Part shown: positions 41,611 through 50,518 of the stretch, in pieces
Layout of the letters: every line of letters starts with the position of its first letter
Position numbering within the stretch: position 1 is the first letter of the stretch
Origin: CAWICD01 sp052267165
Lineage (GTDB): Bacteria; Vulcanimicrobiota; Vulcanimicrobiia; Vulcanimicrobiales; Vulcanimicrobiaceae
Reading direction: 5' to 3'
Length of the DNA: 64,000 bases
Assembly: GCA_052267165.1 (NCBI GenBank)
Contig: JBKQHO010000049.1
Coordinates: forward strand, 1 to 64,000
Notes under the pieces: generated by a model
The model's database searches: none
What the model was told of the DNA's origin: nothing
What the model saw: only the letters and a program-made list of their open reading frames with translations
Program-made: the position numbers and the translations under genes

Positions 41611-42244
41611 GAGGGTTGCCCTCCTAAAAAGGGGTGATGACTGCTCCCGGCTTCGTGCGCGTTAGCAACAACGTCTGTCCGTTGAGTCGCCGAGAGAGGA
41701 ACGGTGCTGCGAAGTCAAGGGGATGCACAGGTCGCCTGCATCTCCGCAGCGTCAACGAGGTCTGTAGTTTTACCCGAGCCGCCACAGCCCTACTGCTCTG
41801 GCACAGCCTGATGTTTTCGCCACCCTGAGACGGCCCGCTCCTTCTATCGCCGAAAGGAGCCGACGGCGCTCCGTTTGTGGCGGCGATTGGTCTCGACTAC
41901 CCTGGGACTCTTGTATTGAGGAAAGCGGTATCGTTCGGCCGACTTGTGTCCGATAATCACGCAGCCTGACGCGCGTTCGCGCAACCCCGAGGTGCGCGAG
42001 TGCTCGATCCGCCAGGGGAGCTTGGTTCGACCGCTTCGGAGGGTATCTCGCTGCGAACGAGACCGCTTGCGCCCGGTTCGAAGAGCTCAAGAGCCGTGCG
42101 ATTCATAAAGTAGCAGCCTGCGGCGATCGCGTCCCGTAGAGAGCTCTGCCTCAGTATTCAATTGCGGGCTTTCCAAAGCAACAAGCACTCGGCCTCGGAG
42201 GCCCGTGCTTCCGCGAGAGTTATTTCGCAGACGACGGACCTCTT
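41611..42244. other. Intergenic region between the TraL-like gene and GH57 copy B
   Basis: 634 bases with only short Arg/Ser-rich frames. I see no homology to the neighbouring glycogen genes or to known mobile-element ends. It may hold the junction at which the TraL/TraM pair was inserted. Confidence 0.45.
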
Positions 42245-43432
42245 TTACCGGAACCGGCCCCCCGCTTCGCCGAGGAACCACGTCGCGGCGTTGAGGTCGT
42301 CATGGCAACGTTGGACCCAGGCTTCTCCCCAGAAGAAGTTGCAGCTGGTCTCTGCGCGGAGTATGTGCCACTGAGCCTCTCCCAGAAGGCGGTAGAGGTT
42401 CGCGTCGCCGGCGCCGATGCCGACGGCGTTTCTCCAAGCCGCGTGGACGGCTTGGCTCAGCTCAGCGACCCGGGTCAGCGCATCCCGCTGCGTTTGCGAT
42501 CCCGTCCATTGGATGAAATCGATGCCGCTGTGCCAACCCGTGTTCCAGGCTCCGGTTCTTACCGATACCTCGCCGTGCGCACCGTGGTCGCGGAGGTAGT
42601 CATCGATGAAGGTGGGACGAACTCCGTCGCTGCGCCCGTAGCGGACCCGTTCGAGCAGATCGTTGTAAAAGTGACCCCAGAAGTTGCCCGACATCGTGGT
42701 GTTTCGAAACCAGCCGCCGTTGTCTCCGTCGGTTGCGGTCGTGACGAGAGGCACGAAGTCGCAAAACTTCGTTCGCGCGCCCACCTCGCCGATGAACCAG
42801 TCGGCGTCCATGCCGGATTCCTGCGCGTCAGACAATTCCCGGTCCCGGACGACGACGATGATCTCCTCGCCGCCGAACCGGGCCACGTGGGGACGGTAAC
42901 GGAGCTCCTCCCAGCGCATCGGCGTCACCGGCGTGACATGTTCGCTGTCGACGAGGACGTAGCGGTACCCGTAACGTCGCAGCGTCGGGATGAGCTCCAT
43001 CGAGAAGCCCATCTCGGGAGGCCAGAACCCGGAAAAGTCGGTGCGGTTGAAGAGGTGGCTCGCGATGCCCTGCCAGCGCCGGATTTGTTCATCCCAGTCG
43101 GGCGGCGGGGTGAGCGGTAGAACTGGGTGATAGTAGCCCGTGCCTAGGAGCTTGATCAAGCGCGTGTTCTGCAGATACCATAGGAGCGAGCCGCAATCGA
43201 CGAATCCGTAGACGTCGCGCTGGAAGCCGGGGCTCGAGAGCGTCTCCAGCAGCGTGCCGGACAGGGAAAGGTGGACACGGCCGACGTCCTCGTAGCCCCA
43301 AAGCGACCGTGGAATCCGGTCGATGGCGAACAGGATCTCCTTGGCCGTCCAGTCGTCATGCCGAAGCATCTCCTCGAGGTTCCCAGAGGGCTGATGCAAG
43401 TTAAGCACCAGAGCAAACTGTGCCTGGGCCAT
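42245..43432 (-). CDS. Glycoside hydrolase family 57 enzyme, copy B
   Basis: 395 residues, the same length as copy A at 33874-35061 and alike along the whole protein (LNLHQPSGN, DDWTAKEIL, VHLSLSGTLLETLS, GFWPPEMGFSMEL, ATDGDNGGWFRN, AETSCNFFWGEAW, FLGEAGGRF). All five GH57 regions are intact. Large blocks are also conserved at the DNA level, for example the stretch encoding TTATDGDNGG, pointing to a duplication rather than independent acquisition. AGGAGCG precedes the ATG. It lies 21 bases after the third GH57 gene, the same spacing as between glgA and copy A. Confidence 0.88.
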   Translation of the reverse strand: MAQAQFALVLNLHQPSGNLEEMLRHDDWTAKEILFAIDRIPRSLWGYEDVGRVHLSLSGTLLETLSSPGFQRDVYGFVDCGSLLWYLQNTRLIKLLGTGYYHPVLPLTPPPDWDEQIRRWQGIASHLFNRTDFSGFWPPEMGFSMELIPTLRRYGYRYVLVDSEHVTPVTPMRWEELRYRPHVARFGGEEIIVVVRDRELSDAQESGMDADWFIGEVGARTKFCDFVPLVTTATDGDNGGWFRNTTMSGNFWGHFYNDLLERVRYGRSDGVRPTFIDDYLRDHGAHGEVSVRTGAWNTGWHSGIDFIQWTGSQTQRDALTRVAELSQAVHAAWRNAVGIGAGDANLYRLLGEAQWHILRAETSCNFFWGEAWVQRCHDDLNAATWFLGEAGGRFR

Positions 43433-43453
43433 CGCAGACGCGCTCCTGTTCTC

Positions 43454-44914
43454 TTAGAGGTCGTGCGCTAGGATGTCGCTGGTACGCCTAGAGATTTCCC
43501 CGCCGTAGTCCGTCCAGATGCCCTGGCCCCAGTAGCGATAGCAACTGGTTTCAGCTGCGAGGAGGTGAAACAGCGCGTTACGGTAGCGGAGATCGTCCGT
43601 TCGGACGCCCGGCGCGAGCGCACGCTCGTGAAACAACGAGCTGGCCCGTTCCATGGGAGCGAGAACCTGATCGTAGCCGCGGACCCAGGAGATGTTGTTG
43701 GTCCAACTCCCCCCCTCCATGTTGAAGCGGCCGTCCTCGCGACGAAGCTCCTCGATCACCTGACCGAGCCGCTCGGGCCCGTCACCAGGCGCCATGCGGC
43801 CCCAAATGCGGGATTGAAAGAGGGGTCGAATGACCGGAAGGTTCTCCTGGTGGATCCCGACCGAATGCAGGCGCTCGAGGTACTCGGTGACGTTGACGAT
43901 CGGGGTGCGGGAGCCTGAGCACTCGTGTATCACGTCAAAGTACTTCGAGGGAAATTCGTTCATCATCACGCCGCCGTTCTCGCCGTCGGCGATTTGAGTT
44001 ACCAGGGGCGGTACCCGTTGACCGGCCAAGTCGACTCGGGAAAGCCCCTTCGCTTCGTAATAGGGCTGCATCTGAGCTACGAGCTTGGTATCGCTCCCCT
44101 GAGTCTTGACGATCGCAGTGATGCTCGCGGTATCCCCACGGGAATTGGTGCATTCCAACCGGTGCGGCAGGTGAGGTCGACCCACGCCGCGCCCGTCGGG
44201 CTCTTCAACGGTATGCACCTGCACCAGAACCCATTCGTAACCGCAATCGTTCAGTGTCTTGACGAATTCGTAGGCGACGTCGGGATGGTTGGGCAGGGCC
44301 ATTTCGGAGGGTGAGAAACCCCGAATTCGGCCCAGCGCCTCGAGGCCGAAGATGGCGGCGAAGTGATGTTGCCAGGCGCGCACGTGCAGTCGAAAGTCCT
44401 GGATCGGGGTCGACGGCGCGACCGCGTGTCCCCAAGGACAGCCAAGCCACTCCACAGCCTGGCGGTAGTACGGGTCGCAAGTGATCTTGGCCAGACCGTC
44501 GAGCACGTCGTTGGCGCCCATCTGGCGGAGTCCGTGGAGCAGGGTGCCGGAGTACTCGAGCATGACACGAGGCTGGTATCCCTCGTGGAGGAGCTGAGGC
44601 ACGAACTCCGCCATGCGTTTGTAACACCACAGGAAGACGGCAGCGTTGTGATTGTCGCCGATTCCCGGGTTGGCCATCATCCACTGTAGGTTACCGATCA
44701 GCGCAGCCGTGTGCAGGTCGCCCCCGCCGGCCGGGATGAGCGGTTGATGCATGTGCAAGGCGATGGCGAAGGTGCTCTCGATCTCGCCGAACCCCACGGT
44801 GCCCTGCGGAACGAAAACAGGGTGCTGCCGTCCCTCCCGTAGTGCTGCCTCGAGGCGATCCTCCGCCCCGGACAGATTGGGTAATCCATCGACGTACTCG
44901 GGCAGTTCTCCCAT
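43454..44914 (-). CDS. Glycoside hydrolase family 57 enzyme, divergent third member
   Basis: 486 residues from ATG 44914 (GGAGC upstream); the frame continues to 44950, but that would add a non-homologous stub. GH57 regions: ALHMHQPLIP near residue 55, MLEYSGTLLHGL, RGFSPSEMALPNHPDV with the Glu, QIADGENGGVMMNEFP with the Asp, and LLAAETSCYRYWGQGIW. Only distantly like copies A and B. An N-terminal extension (YVDGLPNLSGAEDRLEAALREG) precedes the barrel. It ends 21 bases before copy B and begins 33 bases after a decayed glgA. Confidence 0.85.
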   Translation of the reverse strand: MGELPEYVDGLPNLSGAEDRLEAALREGRQHPVFVPQGTVGFGEIESTFAIALHMHQPLIPAGGGDLHTAALIGNLQWMMANPGIGDNHNAAVFLWCYKRMAEFVPQLLHEGYQPRVMLEYSGTLLHGLRQMGANDVLDGLAKITCDPYYRQAVEWLGCPWGHAVAPSTPIQDFRLHVRAWQHHFAAIFGLEALGRIRGFSPSEMALPNHPDVAYEFVKTLNDCGYEWVLVQVHTVEEPDGRGVGRPHLPHRLECTNSRGDTASITAIVKTQGSDTKLVAQMQPYYEAKGLSRVDLAGQRVPPLVTQIADGENGGVMMNEFPSKYFDVIHECSGSRTPIVNVTEYLERLHSVGIHQENLPVIRPLFQSRIWGRMAPGDGPERLGQVIEELRREDGRFNMEGGSWTNNISWVRGYDQVLAPMERASSLFHERALAPGVRTDDLRYRNALFHLLAAETSCYRYWGQGIWTDYGGEISRRTSDILAHDL

Positions 44915-44946
44915 CCTGGTGCTCCTGTCTCCGCTTGCTGCTTTTC

Positions 44947-45330
44947 TCACCTGCGGCGAATATGCTCGTAGATGAACGTGGTGTTGGCTCGGGTCAGCTC
45001 AACAATGATCCTGCCGCATGTCATTTATCACGAGCTTGCGAATCTCCCGGACGGCGCGCCGGGCACGTGGCATTCCGCTTCTTCGTGAGGCAATCGCAGC
45101 AGATTGAGATCGTCACAGAGCCTAGCAAAATGAAGACGTGCCGGGGGGACGACTCAAGCCAGTGTCTTATAGCACGTGGCCGCCGGCAATGCCTTCGATA
45201 AGGAAATCGTTGATGGCATAACAGATTCGTTGGTAGTGGATCTCAACGTGCTTCGTGATCTCGTGCAGCCACGGCGGAACGAGAACGCTTGCGAGTCGCG
45301 ACAGCGAGTATTGTCGGACCCGAGGCTCGT
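44947..45330 (-). pseudogene. Decayed second glycogen synthase (glgA) copy
   Basis: Three readable pieces align with the intact GlgA. At about 45171-45325: LASVLVPPWLHEI, QRICYAINDF, EGIAG, matching QTALVPVLLYEI, QRVCYTIHNF, QGITG. Near 45010-45050: VINDMRQDH, matching MINGMRQDH. At 44947-44990, another frame: FIYEHIRRR and stop, matching NIYEHIRHK and stop. About 300 residues between the first and second pieces are missing, with a frameshift between the second and third. It sits just before a GH57 gene, as intact glgA does at 35-36.5 kb, so the whole glgA-GH57 block was duplicated and this copy lost. Confidence 0.8.
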
Positions 45331-45384
45331 GCCGCTGACCAAAGCTGCCTGAGAAGAGGCGGAACCTCCCTCTGAGATGGCAGC

Positions 45385-45789
45385 CTAACGCGTGTAGCGC
45401 TTGGGGATACGGCTGTTGCGCTCGCGCAACGCTCCAACGACGTAGATGACGACCAAGACGACCTGAAACGGCATCGGTCCGACCGTCTTCACGGTCGCGA
45501 GCACGTTACCGCGCGCGATTTCCACGGCCGGCAGCAGGACGCCGAAGGTCTGGTCGAGGGCGCAAAGCCAGAGCAGCGGGCGCCAGCGGTCGCCGTCGCG
45601 CAAGACCAGCATGTACAGACACGAGAGCACGAGCAACGTTCCGCCGAAAACGGTCGTCAGCGCCGGATCCTTCACCGGAACGTCGAGCAGCGGCGCGATG
45701 AGCGGCTGCGCAAACAAGGCGAGCAGCCCAATTCCGGCGTCGATGAGAAAGCCGATGATGAGCGCGACGCGCAGTGCGATCGAGAACAC
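45385..45789 (-). CDS. Small four-helix membrane protein of unknown function
   Basis: 134 residues with four hydrophobic spans: ALRVALIIGFLIDAGIGLLALF, TTVFGGTLLVLSCLYMLVL, PLLWLCALDQTFGVLLPAV and PFQVVLVVIYVVGAL, ending in a basic tail. Start GTG 45789 with a weak ribosome site. I do not recognise the family; size and layout resemble small uncharacterised inner-membrane proteins. GC content rises again here, so it may lie near the right border of the island. Confidence 0.65.
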   Translation of the reverse strand: MFSIALRVALIIGFLIDAGIGLLALFAQPLIAPLLDVPVKDPALTTVFGGTLLVLSCLYMLVLRDGDRWRPLLWLCALDQTFGVLLPAVEIARGNVLATVKTVGPMPFQVVLVVIYVVGALRERNSRIPKRYTR

Positions 45790-46043
45790 GCTAGCCGCGC
45801 CTCACGCGGTTTCCTCCGCGTTCAGCTCGGCGGACCGCTCGTCGATTAGAGAAGATGCTCATCGGCCACGAATCTCTCCTTAGTGCTCTGCGAGCCGCTG
45901 GCCCGGCGAAAAATGACGTTCATGGGGCCCGACCGCTCGCGCGAGATGTCGTCTCGAGGCGCGCGTCGACCTTCTGTCGCGGGCGCCGGCGCGGTCGCTC
46001 GACGGACGAGGCCTGGCGGCCCAGCCGCGGCGCCTCCGCCGGA

Positions 46044-46466
46044 CTACGAACTCGCCCTAGCCTGCATCTCCGCCAGGCGCTTCGTTACTTCCTCGAGTTG
46101 GGCGGCAGTTGTCTGCTGGACATGCCGGATGTTCGCGATAGATGTTTCGAGCAGACCGCGATAGGCCTCCAGCGCGGCATGCTGCAAATGGGCTCCCTCT
46201 TCCGCTAGGCGCTCGGTCAGCTCGGCTGATTTAGCAGCCTGAGCATCGAGGGCGTCGATCGTGAGCTGCAAGATTTCGCTGGCCCGAGCCGCACTTTCAC
46301 GCAGGTAGGCCTCGGACGCCATGGAGGCGTGCGGCCGCGAATTGATCTCCCAGACTCCCCGCCAGTAATCGAGAAAGCGGTAGTTCGACCATGCCATCGC
46401 GTCGACGATGAGGTAGTATGCCTTGTTGCGGTCGTGGGAATCGCCTTGGTTCGCCGGATCGCTCAT
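46044..46466 (-). CDS. Phasin-like coiled-coil protein
   Basis: 140 residues from ATG 46466, with GGAGC 4 bases upstream. The N-terminal part is aromatic (YYLIVDAMAWSNYRFLDYWRGVWEIN); the rest is one long Ala/Glu/Leu/Gln-rich helix (SEILQLTIDALDAQAAKSAE, LLETSIANIRHVQQ, LEEVTKRLAEMQ). Composition and length fit phasin-like granule proteins, but no PF09361 core motif is visible, so the assignment is weaker than for 22597-23058. It mirrors that gene at the other end of the glycogen island and lies on the same strand. Confidence 0.55.
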   Translation of the reverse strand: MSDPANQGDSHDRNKAYYLIVDAMAWSNYRFLDYWRGVWEINSRPHASMASEAYLRESAARASEILQLTIDALDAQAAKSAELTERLAEEGAHLQHAALEAYRGLLETSIANIRHVQQTTAAQLEEVTKRLAEMQARASS

Positions 46467-46781
46467 CGCTGCTCCTGATCTTGTGCACGGCAGTGCGTTC
46501 TTCGCGAAAGCGGAGAAAGAGGCGCTTTTCTCCACGCTCGCCCTGTTACTTGCCCACGGCGCGGTTCGCTAACCGGCTCCGGCGAGAAAGGTGGCCGAGA
46601 ACGGCTTCAAGACGGATCGCGCCTTCTCGGTCGAGGCGAGATGAGCGTCAAATCCGAGCTCGCCGGCGCGCGGCGAGCCCGCAACGTTCCGTCCTCCGGG
46701 TCGCAGGTACGTGCGACGAAGACGTACCAACCAACCCGGGGACCGTCATCGCACGCATTTGCCTGAATGAAAGGCGGGGAC
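46467..46781. other. Intergenic region, right border of the storage island
   Basis: 315 bases, no convincing gene. A short inverted repeat GGAGAAA / TTTCTCC lies near 46513-46534. AGGCGGGG just before 46782 is the ribosome site of the next gene. Confidence 0.45.
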
Positions 46782-47666
46782 ATGACCCCAGGCACCGTCG
46801 GATACGCGGTCGACGCGTTTGGAGAGCGAGGCTCGCTTCGCCCACTCGAGCTTCCCGCGCTCGGACCGCGCGACGTGCTCGTGCGCGTCGAAGCCGCGGG
46901 CGTGAATCCGATCGACTTCAAGTTGCGCGACGGATTGGATCCGGAGCGGCCGTTGCCGTTGGTGCTCGGCCAGGATTTCGCGGGCACGGTGCAAGCCGCA
47001 GGCGCCGAGGCAGCGCAGCTGAACGGGAAGCGAGTTTTCGGCGTCGCGCGGGGCGGCACGTGGGCGCGTGAGATCGTCGTCTCGGCGGACGGTATCGTGG
47101 CTGAGATTCCGGCCGGCCTCGCGGCGCCGGACGCGGCCGCGCTGCCGATCCCGGGACTGACGGCACTGGCGCTGGTCGAGCGTGTCGCGCACCATGGCGG
47201 CCACAGCGTCCTGGTCATCGGGCCGGACGGTGCGGTCGGGCGTCTCGTCTTGCAGATCGCGGCCGCGCACGGCATCAAGACGCTCGGCTTGCGCGCAAAC
47301 GACGATCCGGTTGCGCTCGTCCAGAACGCCGGGCTCAAAGCGGTCGACGCGGCGATCGATACCGCCGGCGACAAGGCACGCTTGGAGGCGCTGGCGCCGC
47401 TCGTCCGTGAGGGCGGCTACGTTGTCTCGATCGTGTTCGTCGCCGACGTCGAGTGGTTCGCAGCGCGCGGCATCCAGGCCGAGAATCTCGATGCCGGAAC
47501 GACGCCGTTCTTCAGCGGCGCCGGTTTGCGCGCGCTGGCGGACCTCGTTTCGCGCAAGCAAGTCGTGCCGCACGTCGACGTGCTCAAGCCCTTAGCGGAA
47601 GCGCCCGACGTGCTCGAAGCCGTCAAGTCGCGAACGCTCCGCGGCAAAGTGGTGCTGGTCGCTTAA
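46782..47666 (+). CDS. Zinc-free medium-chain dehydrogenase/quinone-oxidoreductase family protein
   Basis: 294 residues from ATG 46782; AGGCGGGG just before it decides against the ATG five codons upstream. Family features: VRVEAAGVNPIDFKLRDG, LPLVLGQDFAGTV, PDAAALPIPGLTAL, and the nucleotide-binding region VLVIGPDGAVGRLVLQIA, where the usual GAxGGVG reads GPDGAVG. The zinc-site Cys and His are absent. It likely reduces a quinone or enone with NADPH. The stop codon lies inside a 13-base sequence identical to the end of the MITE-like element at 51 kb. Confidence 0.87.
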   Translation: MTPGTVGYAVDAFGERGSLRPLELPALGPRDVLVRVEAAGVNPIDFKLRDGLDPERPLPLVLGQDFAGTVQAAGAEAAQLNGKRVFGVARGGTWAREIVVSADGIVAEIPAGLAAPDAAALPIPGLTALALVERVAHHGGHSVLVIGPDGAVGRLVLQIAAAHGIKTLGLRANDDPVALVQNAGLKAVDAAIDTAGDKARLEALAPLVREGGYVVSIVFVADVEWFAARGIQAENLDAGTTPFFSGAGLRALADLVSRKQVVPHVDVLKPLAEAPDVLEAVKSRTLRGKVVLVA

Positions 47667-47675
47667 CAGGGTGCG
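47663..47675. repeat. Partial copy of the MITE-like terminal repeat
   Basis: TTAACAGGGTGCG, identical to the first 13 bases of the terminal inverted repeat at 51076-51100. It supplies the TAA stop of the upstream oxidoreductase. No second end is seen nearby, so it may be a solo end or chance. Confidence 0.4.
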
Positions 47676-47676
47676 T

Positions 47677-48150
47677 CTATTTCGCCGAGGATGGGAGTGT
47701 CGCGACGAGCGTGCCGTCCCGAGCTTGCATTCCGAGCCGTACGACGGTTGGCAAGCGCTTGAGGTTTGGCTGCACGTGGGTCGGCAAGGGATTGCCGGAC
47801 GCGTCGAGCGGCTGCAGCGTCCGCGGATCGAGGACCCGGTACAGCTGAGGATTCTTGCCCTGCCCGTGGAGCGCGAGGGTCGAGCCGGCGCGCCCGTAGC
47901 TCCACGTGCCGCGGTCGTACCAGGTCGTGGAGGGCGCCTTTCCGAGGTAGACGTGGCGCAAGGCGAACGTGCCGTCCGGTCTCACCGTCAACGTCAAGCG
48001 AATGCCGGAGCAATCGGCGCAGAGGGACATTCCGCCGAACGAGGCCGGCAGCGCGAAGGGCGGCTGGTACGCCGGCGTGCGGGCACTGCCCGGCGCGATC
48101 CAGAGGATGGCCGAGAGGAACATGCCGGTCAGCGTAGCTCGAAGGATCAC
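47677..48150 (-). CDS. NlpE-like periplasmic protein
   Basis: 157 residues from GTG 48150, chosen because GGAGGTG lies just before it; the frame extends further upstream without a ribosome site. A signal peptide (LTGMFLSAILWIAPGSA) precedes LPASFGGMSLCADCSGIRLTL, the CxxC segment typical of the NlpE N-terminal domain, then DGTFALRHVYLG, a Tyr/Trp strand, LALHGQG and LQPLDASGNPL. NlpE senses envelope or copper stress in enterobacteria. There is no lipobox Cys, and the C-terminal OB-type domain is missing, so this is a soluble, short family member of unknown role. Confidence 0.78.
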   Translation of the reverse strand: MILRATLTGMFLSAILWIAPGSARTPAYQPPFALPASFGGMSLCADCSGIRLTLTVRPDGTFALRHVYLGKAPSTTWYDRGTWSYGRAGSTLALHGQGKNPQLYRVLDPRTLQPLDASGNPLPTHVQPNLKRLPTVVRLGMQARDGTLVATLPSSAK

Positions 48151-48592
48151 GTGACACCTCCGGGGCGGTGCCGCCTTGGAAGTGGGGTTCGCTTCCGCAG
48201 TCGGACCGGGTTCATTCGCAGCGCCCGGCTCCAAACACTGCCGGTCGAGCTGGCGTCAGAAGGATAGCGCACTTCCCGGCCGGTTTCGGAAGCTCTCTAC
48301 GGGAAACGTTCGGTTCAAACGCTTCAGTCCCGGGGCGTAGAATGTTCCGCTTCGCACTCACGTCATGGTCGGCGGCGCAGCGGGGCGCCGCGACGCAATC
48401 GTGGACGCGAAGAGGGTCGCTGTGCTTTTCGTTCAGCGGCGTTGCGATGCGTTAAATGCGTGCGATATTTGTCAGAGTGCATGCACGTTACGATCGAAGT
48501 CGTAAAACAAAACCGTCGAGGCATCGAGCTTGCCGTCGCCGAACTATCGCGTGGCTGAAGATGGTTTGAACCTGTCGGTTAGGTAGCATCTC
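48151..48592. other. Intergenic region upstream of kup
   Basis: 442 bases without a supported gene. A possible promoter TTGCGA - 16 bases - GATATT lies near 48443-48470. I looked for a c-di-AMP (ydaO) riboswitch, common before K+ transporters, and did not find its conserved blocks. Weak ribosome site TTAGGTAGC before 48593. Confidence 0.4.
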
Positions 48593-50518
48593 ATGGCATT
48601 GCAGGGCACCGCGCACGGAAAGCCCCTCGAGTCGGGAATGACAGCGCAATCGCGCGGAAAAACGTTGGGATTGCCGGCGGGTCTCGCGCTCGCGGCGCTC
48701 GGCGTCGTTTTCGGCGACATCGGCACCAGCCCGCTCTATACGCTCAAAACGTGCTTCGACAGTGCGAACGCCGCGCCGACCGTCGAGAACGCCCTCGGCA
48801 TCGTATCGCTGCTCGTTTGGGCGCTCTTCTTCGTCGTCTGCGTCAAGTACGTGACGGTGCTGATGCGCATCGATCACGAAGGCGAAGGCGGCATCCTCGC
48901 ATTGCTCGCTCTGGCCGAACCTCCGAAGATCCTCGGAGCGAAGAGCAAGGCGAGTTGGCTGGTGTGGGTCGTCGTCATCGGCGGCGCGATGCTCATCGGC
49001 GACGGCATGATCACCCCCGCGATCTCGGTGATTTCGGCGGTCGAGGGCATTGGCGTCGCAACCTCCGCGGCGCAGCCGTTCATCGTGCCGATCTCGGCCG
49101 GCGTGCTCATCGCGCTCTTCTCGATCCAGTGGCGCGGGACGCAGAGCGTGGGCGGGATCTTCGGCCCGGTCATGATCCTGTGGTTCCTTGCGATCGGGCT
49201 GAGCGGCCTCGTCGCAATCGTCGTGCATCCCGCGATCGTGGCGGCGCTCGATCCCCGGCACGCCTTAGGCTTCGCTTTCCATCACGGCATCTTCGGGTTT
49301 CTCGTCTTCGGCGCGGTCGTGCTGTGCGTGACGGGCGCCGAAGCGCTCTATGCCGACATGTCGCACTTCGGGCGCAAGCCCATCGCGCTCGCATGGTACG
49401 CCATCGTGCTGCCCGCGCTGTTGCTCAACTACTTGGGTCAGGGAGCGATGGTCATCGGCAATCCGAAGGCGCTCGAGTCGCCGTTCTACGCGTTGACGAC
49501 GGGCTGGACGCTCTGGCCGATGGTCGTCCTCGCAACGGCGGCGACAGTGATCGCTTCCCAATCGCTGATCTCTGGCGCGTTCACGCTTTCCGAACAGGCG
49601 ATCGCCCTCAACCTCAGCCCGCGACTCGCGGTCTTGCACACCTCGCGCGACCAGCGCGGCCAGGTGTACGTTCCGGTGATCAACATGGCGCTCGGGTTCG
49701 CATGTCTTGCGTTGGTGTTGGCCTTCCGCAGCAGCGACCGGCTCGCCGCGGCCTACGGTCTTGCCGTCGCCTGCACGATGATGGCGACCGACGTCGCATT
49801 CTTCGTGGTCGCGACCCGCGTCTTCAAATGGCGCAAGCGTTTGGCCACGCCGCTCGTCGCGCTCTTCCTGTTGGTCGACGGCACGTTCGTCGTTGCGGGC
49901 TTGCCGAAGTTTTTCGACGGCGCTTGGATTCCGCTCGCGATCAGCGCGCTGGTCATGGCGATCGCGATCACGTGGCTCGAAGGCCGGCGCGGCGTCGCCA
50001 AAGTGCTGGCCGACCAGCAGATGCCGGTCGCGACGTTCCTCGCGCAGTATCCGGCGTTGAAGCAACCCGCGGAGGGAACAATGGTCTTGCTGACCGGCGA
50101 TCCCGAAGGCGTGCCGTTCGTCCAGCACCACCGCTGGATCGTTCCGCGCCTCGACCGCGAGCGGGTCGCCCTCTTGACGGTCGTCACGGCGGGGCGCCCG
50201 TATGTCGGGGAGCACGAGCGCGTCGCGATCGATCGGCCTTGTGACCGGTTCGCGCGAATCTCGGCCACGTTCGGCTACATGGAGCGGCCGCGCCTCAAGC
50301 CGATTCTCGCCGCCTGCAAGATTCGCGACTTCGACATCGACTCCGACACGACGACGTTCATCTATGCCGATCCGGTCATTCTGCGCAAGGTCAACGGCTT
50401 GCCCCGCTGGCAACGGCGTCTCTTCGGCTTCCTCCACCGGCTCTCGAAACCGCTCGCGGAGGAATTGCGCATCAAGCCGGAGCGCCGCGTCGAGCTAGGT
50501 CTCGAGGTCGACGTTTAG
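48593..50518 (+). CDS. kup: Low-affinity potassium uptake protein Kup
   Basis: A 641-residue K+/H+ symporter of the inner membrane. The family signature LAALGVVFGDIGTSPLYTLK is at residues 31-50, followed by RIDHEGEGGILALLAL, GGAMLIGDGMITPAISVISAVEG, VTGAEALYADMSHFG, LLLNYLGQGA and FTLSEQAIALNLSPRL. About twelve membrane spans end near residue 460, then a cytoplasmic C-terminal domain that includes TTFIYADPVILRK. Length is normal. Its stop overlaps the end of the convergent carbonic anhydrase by 3 bases. Confidence 0.95.
   Translation: MALQGTAHGKPLESGMTAQSRGKTLGLPAGLALAALGVVFGDIGTSPLYTLKTCFDSANAAPTVENALGIVSLLVWALFFVVCVKYVTVLMRIDHEGEGGILALLALAEPPKILGAKSKASWLVWVVVIGGAMLIGDGMITPAISVISAVEGIGVATSAAQPFIVPISAGVLIALFSIQWRGTQSVGGIFGPVMILWFLAIGLSGLVAIVVHPAIVAALDPRHALGFAFHHGIFGFLVFGAVVLCVTGAEALYADMSHFGRKPIALAWYAIVLPALLLNYLGQGAMVIGNPKALESPFYALTTGWTLWPMVVLATAATVIASQSLISGAFTLSEQAIALNLSPRLAVLHTSRDQRGQVYVPVINMALGFACLALVLAFRSSDRLAAAYGLAVACTMMATDVAFFVVATRVFKWRKRLATPLVALFLLVDGTFVVAGLPKFFDGAWIPLAISALVMAIAITWLEGRRGVAKVLADQQMPVATFLAQYPALKQPAEGTMVLLTGDPEGVPFVQHHRWIVPRLDRERVALLTVVTAGRPYVGEHERVAIDRPCDRFARISATFGYMERPRLKPILAACKIRDFDIDSDTTTFIYADPVILRKVNGLPRWQRRLFGFLHRLSKPLAEELRIKPERRVELGLEVDV

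Noticed and set aside
48235..48592. c-di-AMP (ydaO) riboswitch upstream of kup
   Set aside because: Looked for because Kup genes often carry one; conserved blocks are not visible.
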